64,000 nucleotides of DNA from Arcobacter sp. EP1 (lineage in GTDB: Bacteria > Campylobacterota > Campylobacteria > Campylobacterales > Arcobacteraceae). Of the stretch, positions 41,809-51,032 are shown one piece after another. The DNA is taken from NCBI GenBank assembly GCA_001655195.1, contig LPNY01000139.1, forward strand, positions 31,424-95,423, read 5' to 3'. The position numbers and the translations under genes are program-made. The notes under the pieces were generated by a model that was given only the letters and a program-made list of their open reading frames with translations, did not search any database and was not told where the DNA came from. The first letter of the stretch is position 1. Every line of letters begins with the position of its first letter.

Positions 41809-42234
41809 ATGTTTAAACAAGTTAAATCAGCACTTATCTGGTACCATCTTTATAAGTTTAGAAAAACAGTTATTATGGTTGTTTTGCTTTTAAGTAGTGT
41901 ACTGTTTTCTCAATGGATTTATTCTGATATTGTGGAGTATTTAACTTTACGTGAAAAACTAGAGTACTTGGATATTTTATTGCCACTTAAGTGGGCGGTG
42001 ATTTTTTTTAATATTGCACTTTCTGTGTTTTTGGTTTTGAGACTCTTTAAAGTAGAAGATAAAGAAGTACAAACTCATAAGAAAGAAACAAAGAAAATAG
42101 CTGAATCAAAAGAAAATAAAGAAAAAATAGAAACAATTGAAGAGGTATCGAAACCAACTCTTAGCAAAAGAGAAGAGTCTTTTTTACATACAAAAAAACT
42201 CAATACTCATGCAGATAGGTTAGTAAAACGCTAA
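41809..42234 (+). CDS. Small membrane protein with charged C-terminal tail, unknown function
   Basis: The 141-residue product has two membrane helices (about 20-40 and 62-82) and a lysine/glutamate-rich cytoplasmic tail of about 55 residues (KKETKKIAESKENKEKIETIE). It follows the small lysine-rich protein and overlaps the stop of the convergent cyclic-nucleotide-binding protein by four bases. No family is recognised. Confidence 0.65.
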   Translation: MFKQVKSALIWYHLYKFRKTVIMVVLLLSSVLFSQWIYSDIVEYLTLREKLEYLDILLPLKWAVIFFNIALSVFLVLRLFKVEDKEVQTHKKETKKIAESKENKEKIETIEEVSKPTLSKREESFLHTKKLNTHADRLVKR

Positions 42235-43298
42235 AGAGAAATATCTTTTTGATTAATGGTATAGATTTTTTTAACTAACTGCTGGGAAATATTTTTATAA
42301 AGCTGTGAAAAAAGACAGGGGTTTTTATCAAATGATTCCAAGTCAAAATTAAAACTAATAATCACTGAGTTTTCATTGGTTTTAATGGTAGCACTACGTA
42401 GCTCTTTGGTAATAAAAGCAAACTCCCCAAAAATTGTTTTACACTCTATTTTTCCTAGGGGTCTACGCCTAAAAGTGGCACGACATTCCCCTCGAACCAA
42501 AAAGTAAATTTCCTTGCTATCATCAAACTCTTTGATGAGTATTTCATGGGCATTGTAGTGACAAAACTTGACATCTTTAACAATCTCTCTGATATCTTGG
42601 TCTTCAATATCTTTAAAGTAGGGGATGTGTTTTTTGTAACGTACTAGTTGTTCCAAAGGTTCATTATACTCCTGTTCAGCGCTTTCATGAGCTAATGATT
42701 TAACATATTCAATATCAGAAGCTTTGTATTTTTTATGTAAATCAATATGAAATGAGGAGTAATCTAAACGCATATAGGATTTTCGCACAATGGTATGTTT
42801 TAAGTAATCAATGGTTGAATCCACATCTCTTAGGTTTTTGATTTTTAAAAGTTGCCGTAACTCTTTTGATTTTTTGATTTTATCCCATAGGTATTTATCC
42901 AAAAAGAAAAACTTTGTATTTAACAGGGCTCTAAAAGTCTGCTTATGTAGGGTATATTCTTCTTTAAAAATTGAAAAAACTTCATCTTTATCATGGAGTT
43001 GGTCATAGCTTTTTAAAAAGTCACTATAAATAATTTCTAACCGTTGAGTATCTTTTTCAAGTGAAGTTGTAAAATGCATGAGGTTGATAATATCATCTAA
43101 ACAGACATCTAAAAATTCATCTTCTAAATCTGTATCAATTTGGCAAACTAGATTGACAAAAGAAAAAATATCTTCATGGTAGGTAATAAAATTAATTTTT
43201 GTTAGGTTTGCACTAGAATGAATACCAAAGATAGTATTGTGGTGTTCAATAAGTGACTTAAAATAGTTTTGAATGAATTCCTCAGCAATCTCTTTCAT
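42231..43298 (-). CDS. Cyclic nucleotide-binding (Crp-like) domain protein
   Basis: The 355-residue protein has a helical N-terminal region of about 220 residues without a recognised domain. A cNMP-binding beta-roll follows (about 225-345): HIPYFKDIEDQDIREIV, IYFLVRGECRATFRR, and the phosphate-binding-cassette-like IFGEFAFITKELRSATIKT. There is no helix-turn-helix at the C-terminus, so it is unlikely to bind DNA the way Crp does. The phosphate cassette lacks an obvious second arginine pattern, so actual ligand binding is uncertain. Convergent with the small membrane protein. Confidence 0.75.
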   Translation of the reverse strand: MKEIAEEFIQNYFKSLIEHHNTIFGIHSSANLTKINFITYHEDIFSFVNLVCQIDTDLEDEFLDVCLDDIINLMHFTTSLEKDTQRLEIIYSDFLKSYDQLHDKDEVFSIFKEEYTLHKQTFRALLNTKFFFLDKYLWDKIKKSKELRQLLKIKNLRDVDSTIDYLKHTIVRKSYMRLDYSSFHIDLHKKYKASDIEYVKSLAHESAEQEYNEPLEQLVRYKKHIPYFKDIEDQDIREIVKDVKFCHYNAHEILIKEFDDSKEIYFLVRGECRATFRRRPLGKIECKTIFGEFAFITKELRSATIKTNENSVIISFNFDLESFDKNPCLFSQLYKNISQQLVKKIYTINQKDISL

Positions 43299-43381
43299 AA
43301 GTATTCCTTAAATTCACAGGATGCAAAAATTATAACATAACTTTTTGAAGTACAGATGATAAAACTTAAGGAGATTTTTCC

Positions 43382-44689
43382 TTAAGTTTTTTTAATTGCC
43401 AGTACATCCTCTATTAAACCAAAGTACCATCCATATGCCGCATCTGCCGTATAAGTATCGATATCTGAAGTGATAGTTGTTACATGTACTTTATTGGTAA
43501 ACTCATAAAGATGTGAAATAGAAACAGCTTTGTTATTTGTAAGCATTGAGTAACAGACATTGCCCGGTAAGTGAGTTTTGTACTCAAAGCTTTTGTTTTT
43601 AAGACGATTGATTAATTCCGCTGCTACTAAATATCCACAGGAGTTTGCCATTTGTGCTGATTTTGGATAAGGGTATTCCCCTTGGGCATCTCCAATGATA
43701 TAAACCCTATCATCACTTACTGACCTAAAAGTTGGTTGTTGAAGTTTTGCCCACCCTTGTGCGTAGGTTGCAAGTCCTGCTTTTTTAACAAGTTTACTAG
43801 AAGTATTAGGTGGAATAATTGAGGCTTCTTCGAACTTGATCTCTTTTGTTTCATAGTCCACGGTTTTTTTATTAAAGGTTTCAACAGTGATGGTTTTTGT
43901 TTTAAAATCAACATCTTTAAAGTTAGAGTGAGATCGATATTCTATAATATCAGGATAGAATTCCTTAAAGGCTTGTAAAAATGACGCTGGCTTAGCTGCG
44001 GGTTTAATACGTGGGTCAATAATGATAACTTTCCCATCAATTTTATGCGTTTTAAAATAGTTTGCAATCATACAGGCTCGTTCATAAGGAGCCGGTGGAC
44101 ACTTATAACTTTGAGAAGGAATAGAGATAACAAAATTCCCTCCTTTGAAGTTGCTAATCATACGTTTAAGGGCTAAATGTTCACTCCCTGGTTTTAATCC
44201 TGGAGGTGCTTTAACTAAACACTCTTTGGCTTTTTCTTTGTTGCGTTTAAAAAGTTTTTTGTAGTTATACTCTATTCCTGTAGCTAAAATAAGATAGTCA
44301 TACTCGACATTTTGTTCATTGGTGGTAATAACTCTTTTTTCTCGGTCAATATCCATAATCGTTGCATTTAAAAAATCATAGCCATAAGTTTGTACTGCTT
44401 TATAGTAGTCATAATTTAAATTGGCAAATGTAATATTTTGAATATCCCCTAACCAAACGTTTGAGAAAGGACATGACATAAAATTTGCACGTTGTTCAAT
44501 AACAAGAACATCTAATAGTGGATTGAGGCTTTTTAACTCTTTTGCCACAGACAGACCTGCAAATCCAGCGCCACACACTGCAACAGTCGTTTTTAGGGTT
44601 TTACCTTTTTTAGGTTTTGCATGAACTGTTTGAGTGCTTACAAGTAATCCTGCAATGGCACTGTATTTTAGAAAGTCTCTTCGTATCAT
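43382..44689 (-). CDS. fccB: FAD-dependent sulfide dehydrogenase-like protein (flavocytochrome c flavoprotein FccB family)
   Basis: The 435-residue protein starts with a Tat-type signal (RRDFLK followed by a hydrophobic segment), so it is exported folded. The FAD-binding motif is VCGAGFAGLSVAKEL, followed by MSCPFSNVWLGD, typical of sulfide dehydrogenases. Cysteines in SYKCPPAPYERAC and VYIIGDAQGEYPYPKSAQMAN correspond to the flavin/disulfide regions, and a C-terminal FCSD-type domain is present. It should oxidise sulfide in the periplasm. The adjoining gene 3' of lnt-type context is a small secreted protein without a heme motif rather than the usual cytochrome subunit. Confidence 0.82.
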   Translation of the reverse strand: MIRRDFLKYSAIAGLLVSTQTVHAKPKKGKTLKTTVAVCGAGFAGLSVAKELKSLNPLLDVLVIEQRANFMSCPFSNVWLGDIQNITFANLNYDYYKAVQTYGYDFLNATIMDIDREKRVITTNEQNVEYDYLILATGIEYNYKKLFKRNKEKAKECLVKAPPGLKPGSEHLALKRMISNFKGGNFVISIPSQSYKCPPAPYERACMIANYFKTHKIDGKVIIIDPRIKPAAKPASFLQAFKEFYPDIIEYRSHSNFKDVDFKTKTITVETFNKKTVDYETKEIKFEEASIIPPNTSSKLVKKAGLATYAQGWAKLQQPTFRSVSDDRVYIIGDAQGEYPYPKSAQMANSCGYLVAAELINRLKNKSFEYKTHLPGNVCYSMLTNNKAVSISHLYEFTNKVHVTTITSDIDTYTADAAYGWYFGLIEDVLAIKKT

Positions 44690-44700
44690 AGGGCTATCCT

Positions 44701-45021
44701 TTAATTACAGGTTGGAGAGTTTTTAACATCTTTGGCATATTGGATGGTAAACTCTTTTAAATAGGGAAGAATTTTTTTGAACTTTTCACTTTTTACAAAT
44801 GTTTTTAGAGTAGGATTTTCATTAACTAACATAACTTTAAATGCTTTTGCATCATTTTCAAAGAGTTTTTTCCACTCTTTTTGCGTATGTTGTTTGGCAA
44901 AAACTGCACCGTTATATCCTAGGGGTTCTTTGAGAAGATAAAGGTAATATGTTTGTCCTTTAACTACGTCATCAGCGTAGATTGAAAGAGTTAGTAAGAA
45001 TAAAATTAATAGTTTTTTCAT
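44701..45021 (-). CDS. Small secreted protein co-transcribed with the sulfide dehydrogenase-like flavoprotein
   Basis: From the ATG at 45021 (AGAAGG six bases upstream) the product has 106 residues with a signal peptide (about 1-15). The mature part starts DDVVKGQTYYLYLLKEPLGYNGAVFAKQHTQKEW and ends with a single cysteine. No CxxCH heme site is present, so it is not a c-type cytochrome. It lies 11 bp upstream of fccB and is probably its accessory or partner protein. The longer ATG at 45051 would add ten non-signal residues. Confidence 0.7.
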   Translation of the reverse strand: MKKLLILFLLTLSIYADDVVKGQTYYLYLLKEPLGYNGAVFAKQHTQKEWKKLFENDAKAFKVMLVNENPTLKTFVKSEKFKKILPYLKEFTIQYAKDVKNSPTCN

Positions 45022-45196
45022 AGGGTACCTTCTATAAAATGATAACAGCAATTAACTAAAAGTTATATTTAACATAAGTAAAGGTTATTAAGTGTTTACT
45101 TTCGTTTAAAATGATTAAGAAATGATTAAAAAAGAGTTCAATATTGATTAAATAGCTCATGTCATAATTTCACTATACAAAATAAAGGAGTATAGT

Positions 45197-45673
45197 ATGA
45201 AAAAGTCAATTTTAGTAACCGCAGTTACAGTAACAATTTTAGCAACAGGTGCCTTTGCATATAATAAATCAGGATGTAATATGTCAGGTCAAAATCAACA
45301 AGGTATGGGCATGAAAAAAATGCACATGATGAAACAAGGGATGCATCAGCAAAAACGAGGTTCAATGATGAAGCTTTTTAGACAACTGAACTTATCAGCT
45401 GAGCAACAAACGAAGCTTCAAGATATTATGAAAAATTCAATGCAAAAACGTGAATCAATGTTTACAGCTTTTAGTGAAAATGGATTTGATAAAGATAAAT
45501 TTATTAAACAAGCTATGAATAAAAAAGAAAATATGATAAAATTAAAAGCCCAAACACTTGAAAAAGCTTACAATGTTTTAGATAAAAAACAAAAAAGTCA
45601 ATTACGCGTGCTAATGGATTTACAAGAACAAAAAGGATTACAATTTGATCGATATTGCAATGGTAGAGGATGA
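45197..45673 (+). CDS. Spy/CpxP-like periplasmic protein
   Basis: The 158-residue protein has a signal peptide (about 1-21). A methionine-, glutamine- and histidine-rich region follows (about 25-58), then a helical domain with the LTxxQ-like element LNLSAEQQTKLQDIMKN, typical of Spy/CpxP proteins that respond to envelope or metal stress. Its 3' end overlaps the following response regulator by 29 bases, and a kinase follows, giving a CpxP-CpxR-CpxA-like layout. The His/Met-rich segment suggests metal binding. A strong AAAGGAG ribosome-binding site is present. Confidence 0.82.
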   Translation: MKKSILVTAVTVTILATGAFAYNKSGCNMSGQNQQGMGMKKMHMMKQGMHQQKRGSMMKLFRQLNLSAEQQTKLQDIMKNSMQKRESMFTAFSENGFDKDKFIKQAMNKKENMIKLKAQTLEKAYNVLDKKQKSQLRVLMDLQEQKGLQFDRYCNGRG

Positions 45674-46322
45674 TACCGAATTAGCGGAAGTTCTTACTCA
45701 ATATTTAAAAAAGTTCAATATGAATGTAACCAACTACGAAGAGCCTTTTTTGGCTCTTTCGGCGTTGAAAATAAACAAATATGATTTAGTTATATTGGAC
45801 TTGACTTTACCTGGTATGGATGGTTTGGATGTCTGTAAAGAGATTCTTGCTAACCACGATTTACCAATTATTATTAGCTCTGCACGAAGTGATATTACCG
45901 ATAAAGTAACGGCACTTCAGATGGGTGCGGATGACTACTTGCCAAAACCTTATGACCCACGAGAATTAGAAGTACGAATAAAAACAATTTTAAGACGATA
46001 TAGTACTCCTACAAAAGATGAACAACTCCCCACAAAACACTTTGCTTTAGATGATGAAAAAAAAGAGATTACTAAAGATGGTGATTTTATTAAACTTACT
46101 GCCGCAGAGTATGAAGTGTTATCGTTGCTATTGCGACGAGAAGGGTTTGTAGTATCTCGTGATGATATTTTTGAGAACTCTGATTTATTAAACAGCGACT
46201 ATGATAATGTCGGCTCGTTGGCGGTGATTATTAACCGTATACGACATAAAATTGAAGATAACCCTAAAGAGCCAAAATATCTTCATACAATTCGAGGAAT
46301 GGGATATAAATTAGTACAATGA
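45645..46322 (+). CDS. OmpR/PhoB-family response regulator
   Basis: A 225-residue regulator. The receiver domain has acidic pocket residues in AMVEDD, the phospho-acceptor Asp52 in LVILDLTLPG, and the conserved Lys in DYLPKPYDP. The C-terminal winged helix (about 125-225, LTAAEYEVLSLLLRREGFVVSRDDIF and YLHTIRGMGYKL) binds DNA. The start is a TTG inside the upstream gene with AAAGGA seven bases before it; the next ATG at 45660 would cut into the first strand. It overlaps the kinase by four bases (ATGA), the usual translational coupling. Confidence 0.92.
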   Translation: MIDIAMVEDDTELAEVLTQYLKKFNMNVTNYEEPFLALSALKINKYDLVILDLTLPGMDGLDVCKEILANHDLPIIISSARSDITDKVTALQMGADDYLPKPYDPRELEVRIKTILRRYSTPTKDEQLPTKHFALDDEKKEITKDGDFIKLTAAEYEVLSLLLRREGFVVSRDDIFENSDLLNSDYDNVGSLAVIINRIRHKIEDNPKEPKYLHTIRGMGYKLVQ

Positions 46323-47566
46323 AACGGGAATCAATATTTTTCACCATAACCATCAGTTTTGTTATCTCTATTTTTTTAGTGGTTGTTAGTTTCATCGGTC
46401 TCATGGTTCATACCCAAGATGAAAGAGATGATCAGTTAGGTAGAAAATATCTGCCCGTTGCGAAAATGATTTTAGAAAAAAATAGAAATTATGGATTAAC
46501 AAAAGAGTTTTTAGAGTCTTTATCTAATATGAACTTACAATTTGTAAATGAGTTAGGCTCAGTACGAGCTGTAACCTATAATCCAAAAACGCGAATCATG
46601 TTAGAGAGACGTTTTAGAAATATATATGTGCGTGTTTTAGAACTGCGTGGAGATACATTTCTTTTTATTAAAAACGGTCGTTTAGAGATCATGTTAAAAG
46701 ATACTGAGTACAAACATATGAATCCTACTGTTTATATTGTTGCTGTTTTTGGTATTTTGTTTGTGGCCTTGGTGCTTTCATTTTTAACCACATGGCGAAA
46801 GCTCTATCCTCTAAAAATTTTAAAAGATAAAGTAAAAACCCTTGGTGATGAAAATTTTGATTTTGAGTGTTGTGATACTGAAGCCCAAGATGAGGTTTCT
46901 CAATTAGCCCATGAATTTAAAAGCTCAGCAGAACGGTTACAAAATATTAAAGAAGCACGAAATGTGTTTATTCGAAATATTATGCATGAACTTAAAACCC
47001 CTATTACTAAAGGGAAATTCTTAAGTGAGTTAGAACACTCCCCTGCAAATGATGATAAAATGAAAAATGTTTTCTCGCGATTAGAGATGTTAATTAATGA
47101 ATTCACCTCTATTGAAGAGTTGATTTTATCCACAAAAAATGTGGAAAAAAATCTCTACTTTTTAGATGATATTTTAGATAATGCCATTGATATTTTACTC
47201 ATTGATGATGATGTTATTGAGATGCACCATGAAAACAAAAAGATTGAAGTTAACTTTAAACTCTTTACTGTTGCAGTTAAAAATTTAATTGATAATGCAA
47301 TTAAATATTCTCCTGATAAAAAAGTAATCATTCGAACCGATGAAAATGCAATTATTTTTGAAAACTTTGGTAAAGAGTTGTCTCATCCATTAGAGAACTA
47401 TTTTGAACCATTTTTTGCCAATGAAGATAAAAGTAAAGATGGGTTTGGTTTAGGATTGTATATTGTTCATGCAATTTTAGGTGCTAATGATTACACCTTA
47501 GAGTATGAGCATAACGAAGGTAAAAATATTTTTAAAATTGTAAAACAGACTACTAATGAAGTATGA
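46319..47566 (+). CDS. ArsS-family sensor histidine kinase
   Basis: The 415-residue kinase has two membrane segments (about 8-28 and 138-160) flanking a ~110-residue periplasmic sensor, then a HAMP-like linker. The phospho-acceptor is His223 in NIMHELKTPITKGKF, a motif typical of the Campylobacterota ArsS group (pH sensing in H. pylori). The ATPase domain has NLIDNAIKYSP and the G-box GFGLGLYIVHAIL. Its ligand is not decided by sequence; the upstream Spy-like gene suggests envelope, acid or metal stress. Confidence 0.9.
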   Translation: MKRESIFFTITISFVISIFLVVVSFIGLMVHTQDERDDQLGRKYLPVAKMILEKNRNYGLTKEFLESLSNMNLQFVNELGSVRAVTYNPKTRIMLERRFRNIYVRVLELRGDTFLFIKNGRLEIMLKDTEYKHMNPTVYIVAVFGILFVALVLSFLTTWRKLYPLKILKDKVKTLGDENFDFECCDTEAQDEVSQLAHEFKSSAERLQNIKEARNVFIRNIMHELKTPITKGKFLSELEHSPANDDKMKNVFSRLEMLINEFTSIEELILSTKNVEKNLYFLDDILDNAIDILLIDDDVIEMHHENKKIEVNFKLFTVAVKNLIDNAIKYSPDKKVIIRTDENAIIFENFGKELSHPLENYFEPFFANEDKSKDGFGLGLYIVHAILGANDYTLEYEHNEGKNIFKIVKQTTNEV

Positions 47567-48692
47567 TATAGCCATAATAGGAGCAGGAGCTAGCGGGTTG
47601 ATGCTAGCAGCTCTTTTAAAGAATCAAAAAGTGTGTATTATTGACTCCAACAGCGAAATTGGTGCAAAAATAAAAGTAAGTGGTGGAGGAAAGTGTAATA
47701 TCACCAATAAATATGTCAGTGCAAAAAACTATCTAGGAAATGAAAAATTTGTCCAAGATATTTTAGATGGTTTTGATAGTAAAGCTTTTTTGTCCTTTTG
47801 TAAAGAAAATGGTCTTGTTCCTCACTTTGATGAAAAGATTGTCAAAGGAACTTACTTTTGTAAATCCTCTAAAGAAGTCATCTCTTTATTTAAAAAACTA
47901 ACGACTTCCTGTAAATATTATTTGAATACAAAAGTAGTAGATATGACGTATGATGATGCGTTTTGTATTGAAACTAACAAACAAAATATTATGGCACAAA
48001 AAGTTGTAGTTGCAAGTGGTGGCTTGAGTTTTACCAATCTTGGTGCTTCTTCAATTGCTTTTGATATTGCTAAAAAATTTAATCATAAAGTCAACGTTTT
48101 AAATCCTGCACTTGTAGGTTTTACAGTACAAAAAGATGAATTTTGGTTTAAAAAACTCAGCGGAATCTCCTGTTTTGTCAAAGCAACTGTTGAGCAAAAA
48201 AGTTTTGAAGGTAATATTTTATTTGCCCATAAAGGCTGTACTGGACCTGTTATTTTAAACAGTTCATTGTATTGGAAAAAAGGGCAGATGAGTCTGGATT
48301 TTTTGCCTAATAAGAAAATTGAACCTTTTTTAAAAAGTAATAAAAAAATCTCTTCAGCATTGCCATTACCAAAACGTTTTATTCAAGAGTTTTTGCTTGC
48401 TAGTAATCTTGAAGATAAAGCGATTAGTTCGTTAAAAGATGATGAACTAGAGCAATTGAAACGATTAAAAAATTATAACTTCGCCCCTGCAGGAAATTTT
48501 GGATTTACAAAAGCTGAAGTGACCAAAGGTGGTATTTGTACCAACGATATTAACAGTATAGATATGCAAAGTTATTTACAAAAAGATTTGTACTTTCTTG
48601 GAGAGTGCCTTGATGTAACAGGTGAATTGGGTGGTTATAATTTTCAATTTGCATGGTCAAGCGCTTATGTTTGTGCAAAAAGTTTACAATAA
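47556..48692 (+). CDS. BaiN/HI0933-family FAD-dependent oxidoreductase
   Basis: The 378-residue protein has an N-terminal FAD-binding motif IAIIGAGASGLMLAALL, the family-specific ISGGGKCNITN-like element (KVSGGGKCNITN), a VVASGGLSFTNLGASSIAF region, and the C-terminal KAEVTKGGICTNDI and LYFLGECLDVTGELGGYN signatures. Members are predicted flavoproteins of uncertain substrate. It overlaps the kinase stop by 11 bases, so it may be in the same transcript. Confidence 0.92.
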   Translation: MKYDIAIIGAGASGLMLAALLKNQKVCIIDSNSEIGAKIKVSGGGKCNITNKYVSAKNYLGNEKFVQDILDGFDSKAFLSFCKENGLVPHFDEKIVKGTYFCKSSKEVISLFKKLTTSCKYYLNTKVVDMTYDDAFCIETNKQNIMAQKVVVASGGLSFTNLGASSIAFDIAKKFNHKVNVLNPALVGFTVQKDEFWFKKLSGISCFVKATVEQKSFEGNILFAHKGCTGPVILNSSLYWKKGQMSLDFLPNKKIEPFLKSNKKISSALPLPKRFIQEFLLASNLEDKAISSLKDDELEQLKRLKNYNFAPAGNFGFTKAEVTKGGICTNDINSIDMQSYLQKDLYFLGECLDVTGELGGYNFQFAWSSAYVCAKSLQ

Positions 48693-48790
48693 ATATTTTG
48701 TTTTATTAGTATCGATTTATTTGTTTAGATAAAGTAGAAACTAACCCTACAGAAGGTACAATTGCTTCATTAAAAGAAGTAAGGAATATC

Positions 48791-49603
48791 TTGAAAATTG
48801 CATTTATTGGTGATATTGTAGGACGACCTGGTCGAAGAATTATTGAAGCAAATTTAAAAAAACTCAAAACGGAATACGGTATAGATTTTGTTATTGCAAA
48901 TGGCGAAAATGCTAGCCATGGATTTGGATTAACCGTTAAAAATGCTAACGAACTTTTTAATGTAGGAATTGACGTTATTACAGGAGGGAATCACTCTTTT
49001 GATAAGCGAAAAGAGATGATAACCCTACTGGAATCCCAAAATGTTTTACGACCAGATAATTATCCCCAAGGTGTTCATGGTAGTGGGTTAATGACCTTTG
49101 ATGTGAACGGTGAAAAATTAGCTGTTTTAAATCTCATGGGACAGTTTTCTATGCCAACTTGCGAAAACCCTTTTAACTGGGCAACAAATGTAATAAAAGA
49201 GCTCAAAGAACAAAATATTAGAAATATTTTTATTGATTTTCATGCAGAAGCAACCAGTGAAAAACGGGTTATGTTTAAGATGTTTGAAGGGGAAGTTAGT
49301 GGAATTTGTGGTACCCACACTCATGTGAGTACGGATGATTTACAAATTTCACAAGGGACCTGTTATTTAACGGATATTGGTTTAACAGGGTGTCGCGATA
49401 ATATTATTGGAATGGATAAAAAAATTCCTATTCGAAAAGCTACAACAGGGCTTGGTGGTCATTTTGAAATACCAAACTCTTGTAAATCAATTTTACAAAT
49501 GGTAGTGATGGAACTAGAAGAGGGCAAAGCTAAAGATGCCTTTAAAATAAAACTCTTAAGTGGAAAAAATGAAGCAATTATTACAAAGGCGATGATTGAA
49601 TAG
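48791..49603 (+). CDS. YmdB-like metallophosphoesterase (TIGR00282 family)
   Basis: The 270-residue protein shows the calcineurin-like metal motifs: MKIAFIGDIVGRPGRR, ANGENASHGFGL, TGGNHSFDKR, IDFHAEATSEK and GTHTHVSTDD, all typical of the TIGR00282/YmdB group (metallophosphatases, some acting on 2',3'-cAMP or cyclic dinucleotides). The start is a TTG with AAGGAAT upstream. It is followed by the glycosylase gene with an eight-base overlap. Confidence 0.9.
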   Translation: MKIAFIGDIVGRPGRRIIEANLKKLKTEYGIDFVIANGENASHGFGLTVKNANELFNVGIDVITGGNHSFDKRKEMITLLESQNVLRPDNYPQGVHGSGLMTFDVNGEKLAVLNLMGQFSMPTCENPFNWATNVIKELKEQNIRNIFIDFHAEATSEKRVMFKMFEGEVSGICGTHTHVSTDDLQISQGTCYLTDIGLTGCRDNIIGMDKKIPIRKATTGLGGHFEIPNSCKSILQMVVMELEEGKAKDAFKIKLLSGKNEAIITKAMIE

Positions 49604-50237
49604 AGTTGACAACGCTTATGATTTGTGGCTTTTTCTAAAAGAACAAAACTTACTAGAAAATGCACCAGAGTTTTGGTGGCCAAGTTCTAGTGACTTTGAA
49701 GTGCTCATTGGTGCTATACTCACACAAAATACAAAATGGGTGAATGTTGAACAATCTATAAAAAACCTAAAAAAGCTGGATGTTTTAAGTCTTGAAAAAT
49801 TAGCAACTGTTGATTTAGATACTTTCATAGTAGCAATTACTCCCAGCGGTTTTAAAAATCAAAAATCAGTACGTATCAAAAAACTGTGTCAAAATATTTT
49901 GCAAGAGTTTGAAACCTTTGAAAACTTTTCTAAGTGTGTAACACGAGAGTGGCTTTTAGAACAAAAAGGTATTGGTCCAGAAACAGCTGATGCAGTTCTT
50001 TGTTATGCCTGCCATCAAGACTATTTTGTGGTTGATTCTTATACTAATAGATTATTAAAACGTTTTGGTTATAGCTTTGAGTCTTATGAGGATTTACAAG
50101 CGTGGTGTGAATATGGAATTAATGAAAATTTCGATAAAATAATCAAAATTTACAAAAAAGATGTCTCTTTAAACTTTGTTTACTGTAGACTCCACGGCAA
50201 GATAGTCGAGTATATGAAAAGCAATCCAAAGGATTAA
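49596..50237 (+). CDS. magIII: 3-methyladenine DNA glycosylase, MagIII type (endonuclease III fold)
   Basis: The 213-residue protein has the HhH-GPD fold: FEVLIGAILTQNTKWVNVEQ and the helix-hairpin-helix EQKGIGPETADAVLCYA followed by VVDSYTNRLLKRF, with the catalytic aspartate in VVDSY. The C-terminal 4Fe-4S cysteine cluster of endonuclease III is absent, as in H. pylori MagIII, which removes 3-methyladenine. The start is a TTG overlapping the upstream gene by eight bases. Confidence 0.85.
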   Translation: MNRVDNAYDLWLFLKEQNLLENAPEFWWPSSSDFEVLIGAILTQNTKWVNVEQSIKNLKKLDVLSLEKLATVDLDTFIVAITPSGFKNQKSVRIKKLCQNILQEFETFENFSKCVTREWLLEQKGIGPETADAVLCYACHQDYFVVDSYTNRLLKRFGYSFESYEDLQAWCEYGINENFDKIIKIYKKDVSLNFVYCRLHGKIVEYMKSNPKD

Positions 50238-50240
50238 TTA

Positions 50241-51032
50241 ATGATTATTATTCCACAAACAAAAGGTGGGGTAGGTAAGTCTACTGTAGCAATGCAAGTT
50301 ATAGCGCCTTACCTTTATAAAAAGCATGGTAAAAAAGTAACTTATATTGAAATCGATGATGAAAACAATGATTCACGATCGTTTACGCGTACGAATATCG
50401 TTGATAAACGGATGTTAGGGACAAACAAACTAACAGAACTTGATGAACTTATTTTAATGGATGATAATCATGAAGTAATTGTGGATGTAGGTGGTAATAA
50501 AACCTCTTCACTAGTCCTAGAAGAGATTAAAAAAGTGGGTTCTTTTGGTAATATTAAGTGGATTATTCCTTTAGGGGATGGTGAACTTGATGGTAAAAAT
50601 GCTATTGCAACCATGAAAAAAATTAAAAAGATTGAAGAAAAATCAGAAGATAATATTATTTTTGCACTTAACCGTGCTATTTCTATGGAACCTGACTATA
50701 TTGAAGAACAATTTATCAACTTTTTTGGACATAAATATTTAGACTCAAACTCTGTAATGTTTGATTTTATCAAAGAACCCAAATACTTTCCTGTAAAAAA
50801 TGATAAAGTTATCACAATGAGTCGATACTTAGGAAGTACGGTTTGGGAAATGGCATATAATAACACAGATTTTGCACAAAAAGCAGTGCAAGCTAAAGAG
50901 TTAGGGGATTTAGATTCTGCTCGAAAATACCTCTTCTTTAGACGTATTCAAACAGAAGCAAAAGATTATGTACTTCAAGTACTGAATAAAATCTTTTTTG
51001 ATTTAGATAAATGGATTGATATTAAAAAATGA
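50241..51032 (+). CDS. ParA/MinD-like P-loop ATPase
   Basis: The 263-residue protein begins with the deviant Walker A motif QTKGGVGKSTVAMQ characteristic of ParA/MinD-type ATPases, then IEIDDENND and a Walker B-like VIVDVGG. The middle is unlike canonical chromosome ParA. No parB follows; instead a small membrane protein overlaps its stop by four bases (ATGA). A role in positioning a cell-pole or membrane-associated cargo is conceivable. It is not a plasmid gene by context, sitting between magIII and ubiE. Confidence 0.8.
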   Translation: MIIIPQTKGGVGKSTVAMQVIAPYLYKKHGKKVTYIEIDDENNDSRSFTRTNIVDKRMLGTNKLTELDELILMDDNHEVIVDVGGNKTSSLVLEEIKKVGSFGNIKWIIPLGDGELDGKNAIATMKKIKKIEEKSEDNIIFALNRAISMEPDYIEEQFINFFGHKYLDSNSVMFDFIKEPKYFPVKNDKVITMSRYLGSTVWEMAYNNTDFAQKAVQAKELGDLDSARKYLFFRRIQTEAKDYVLQVLNKIFFDLDKWIDIKK

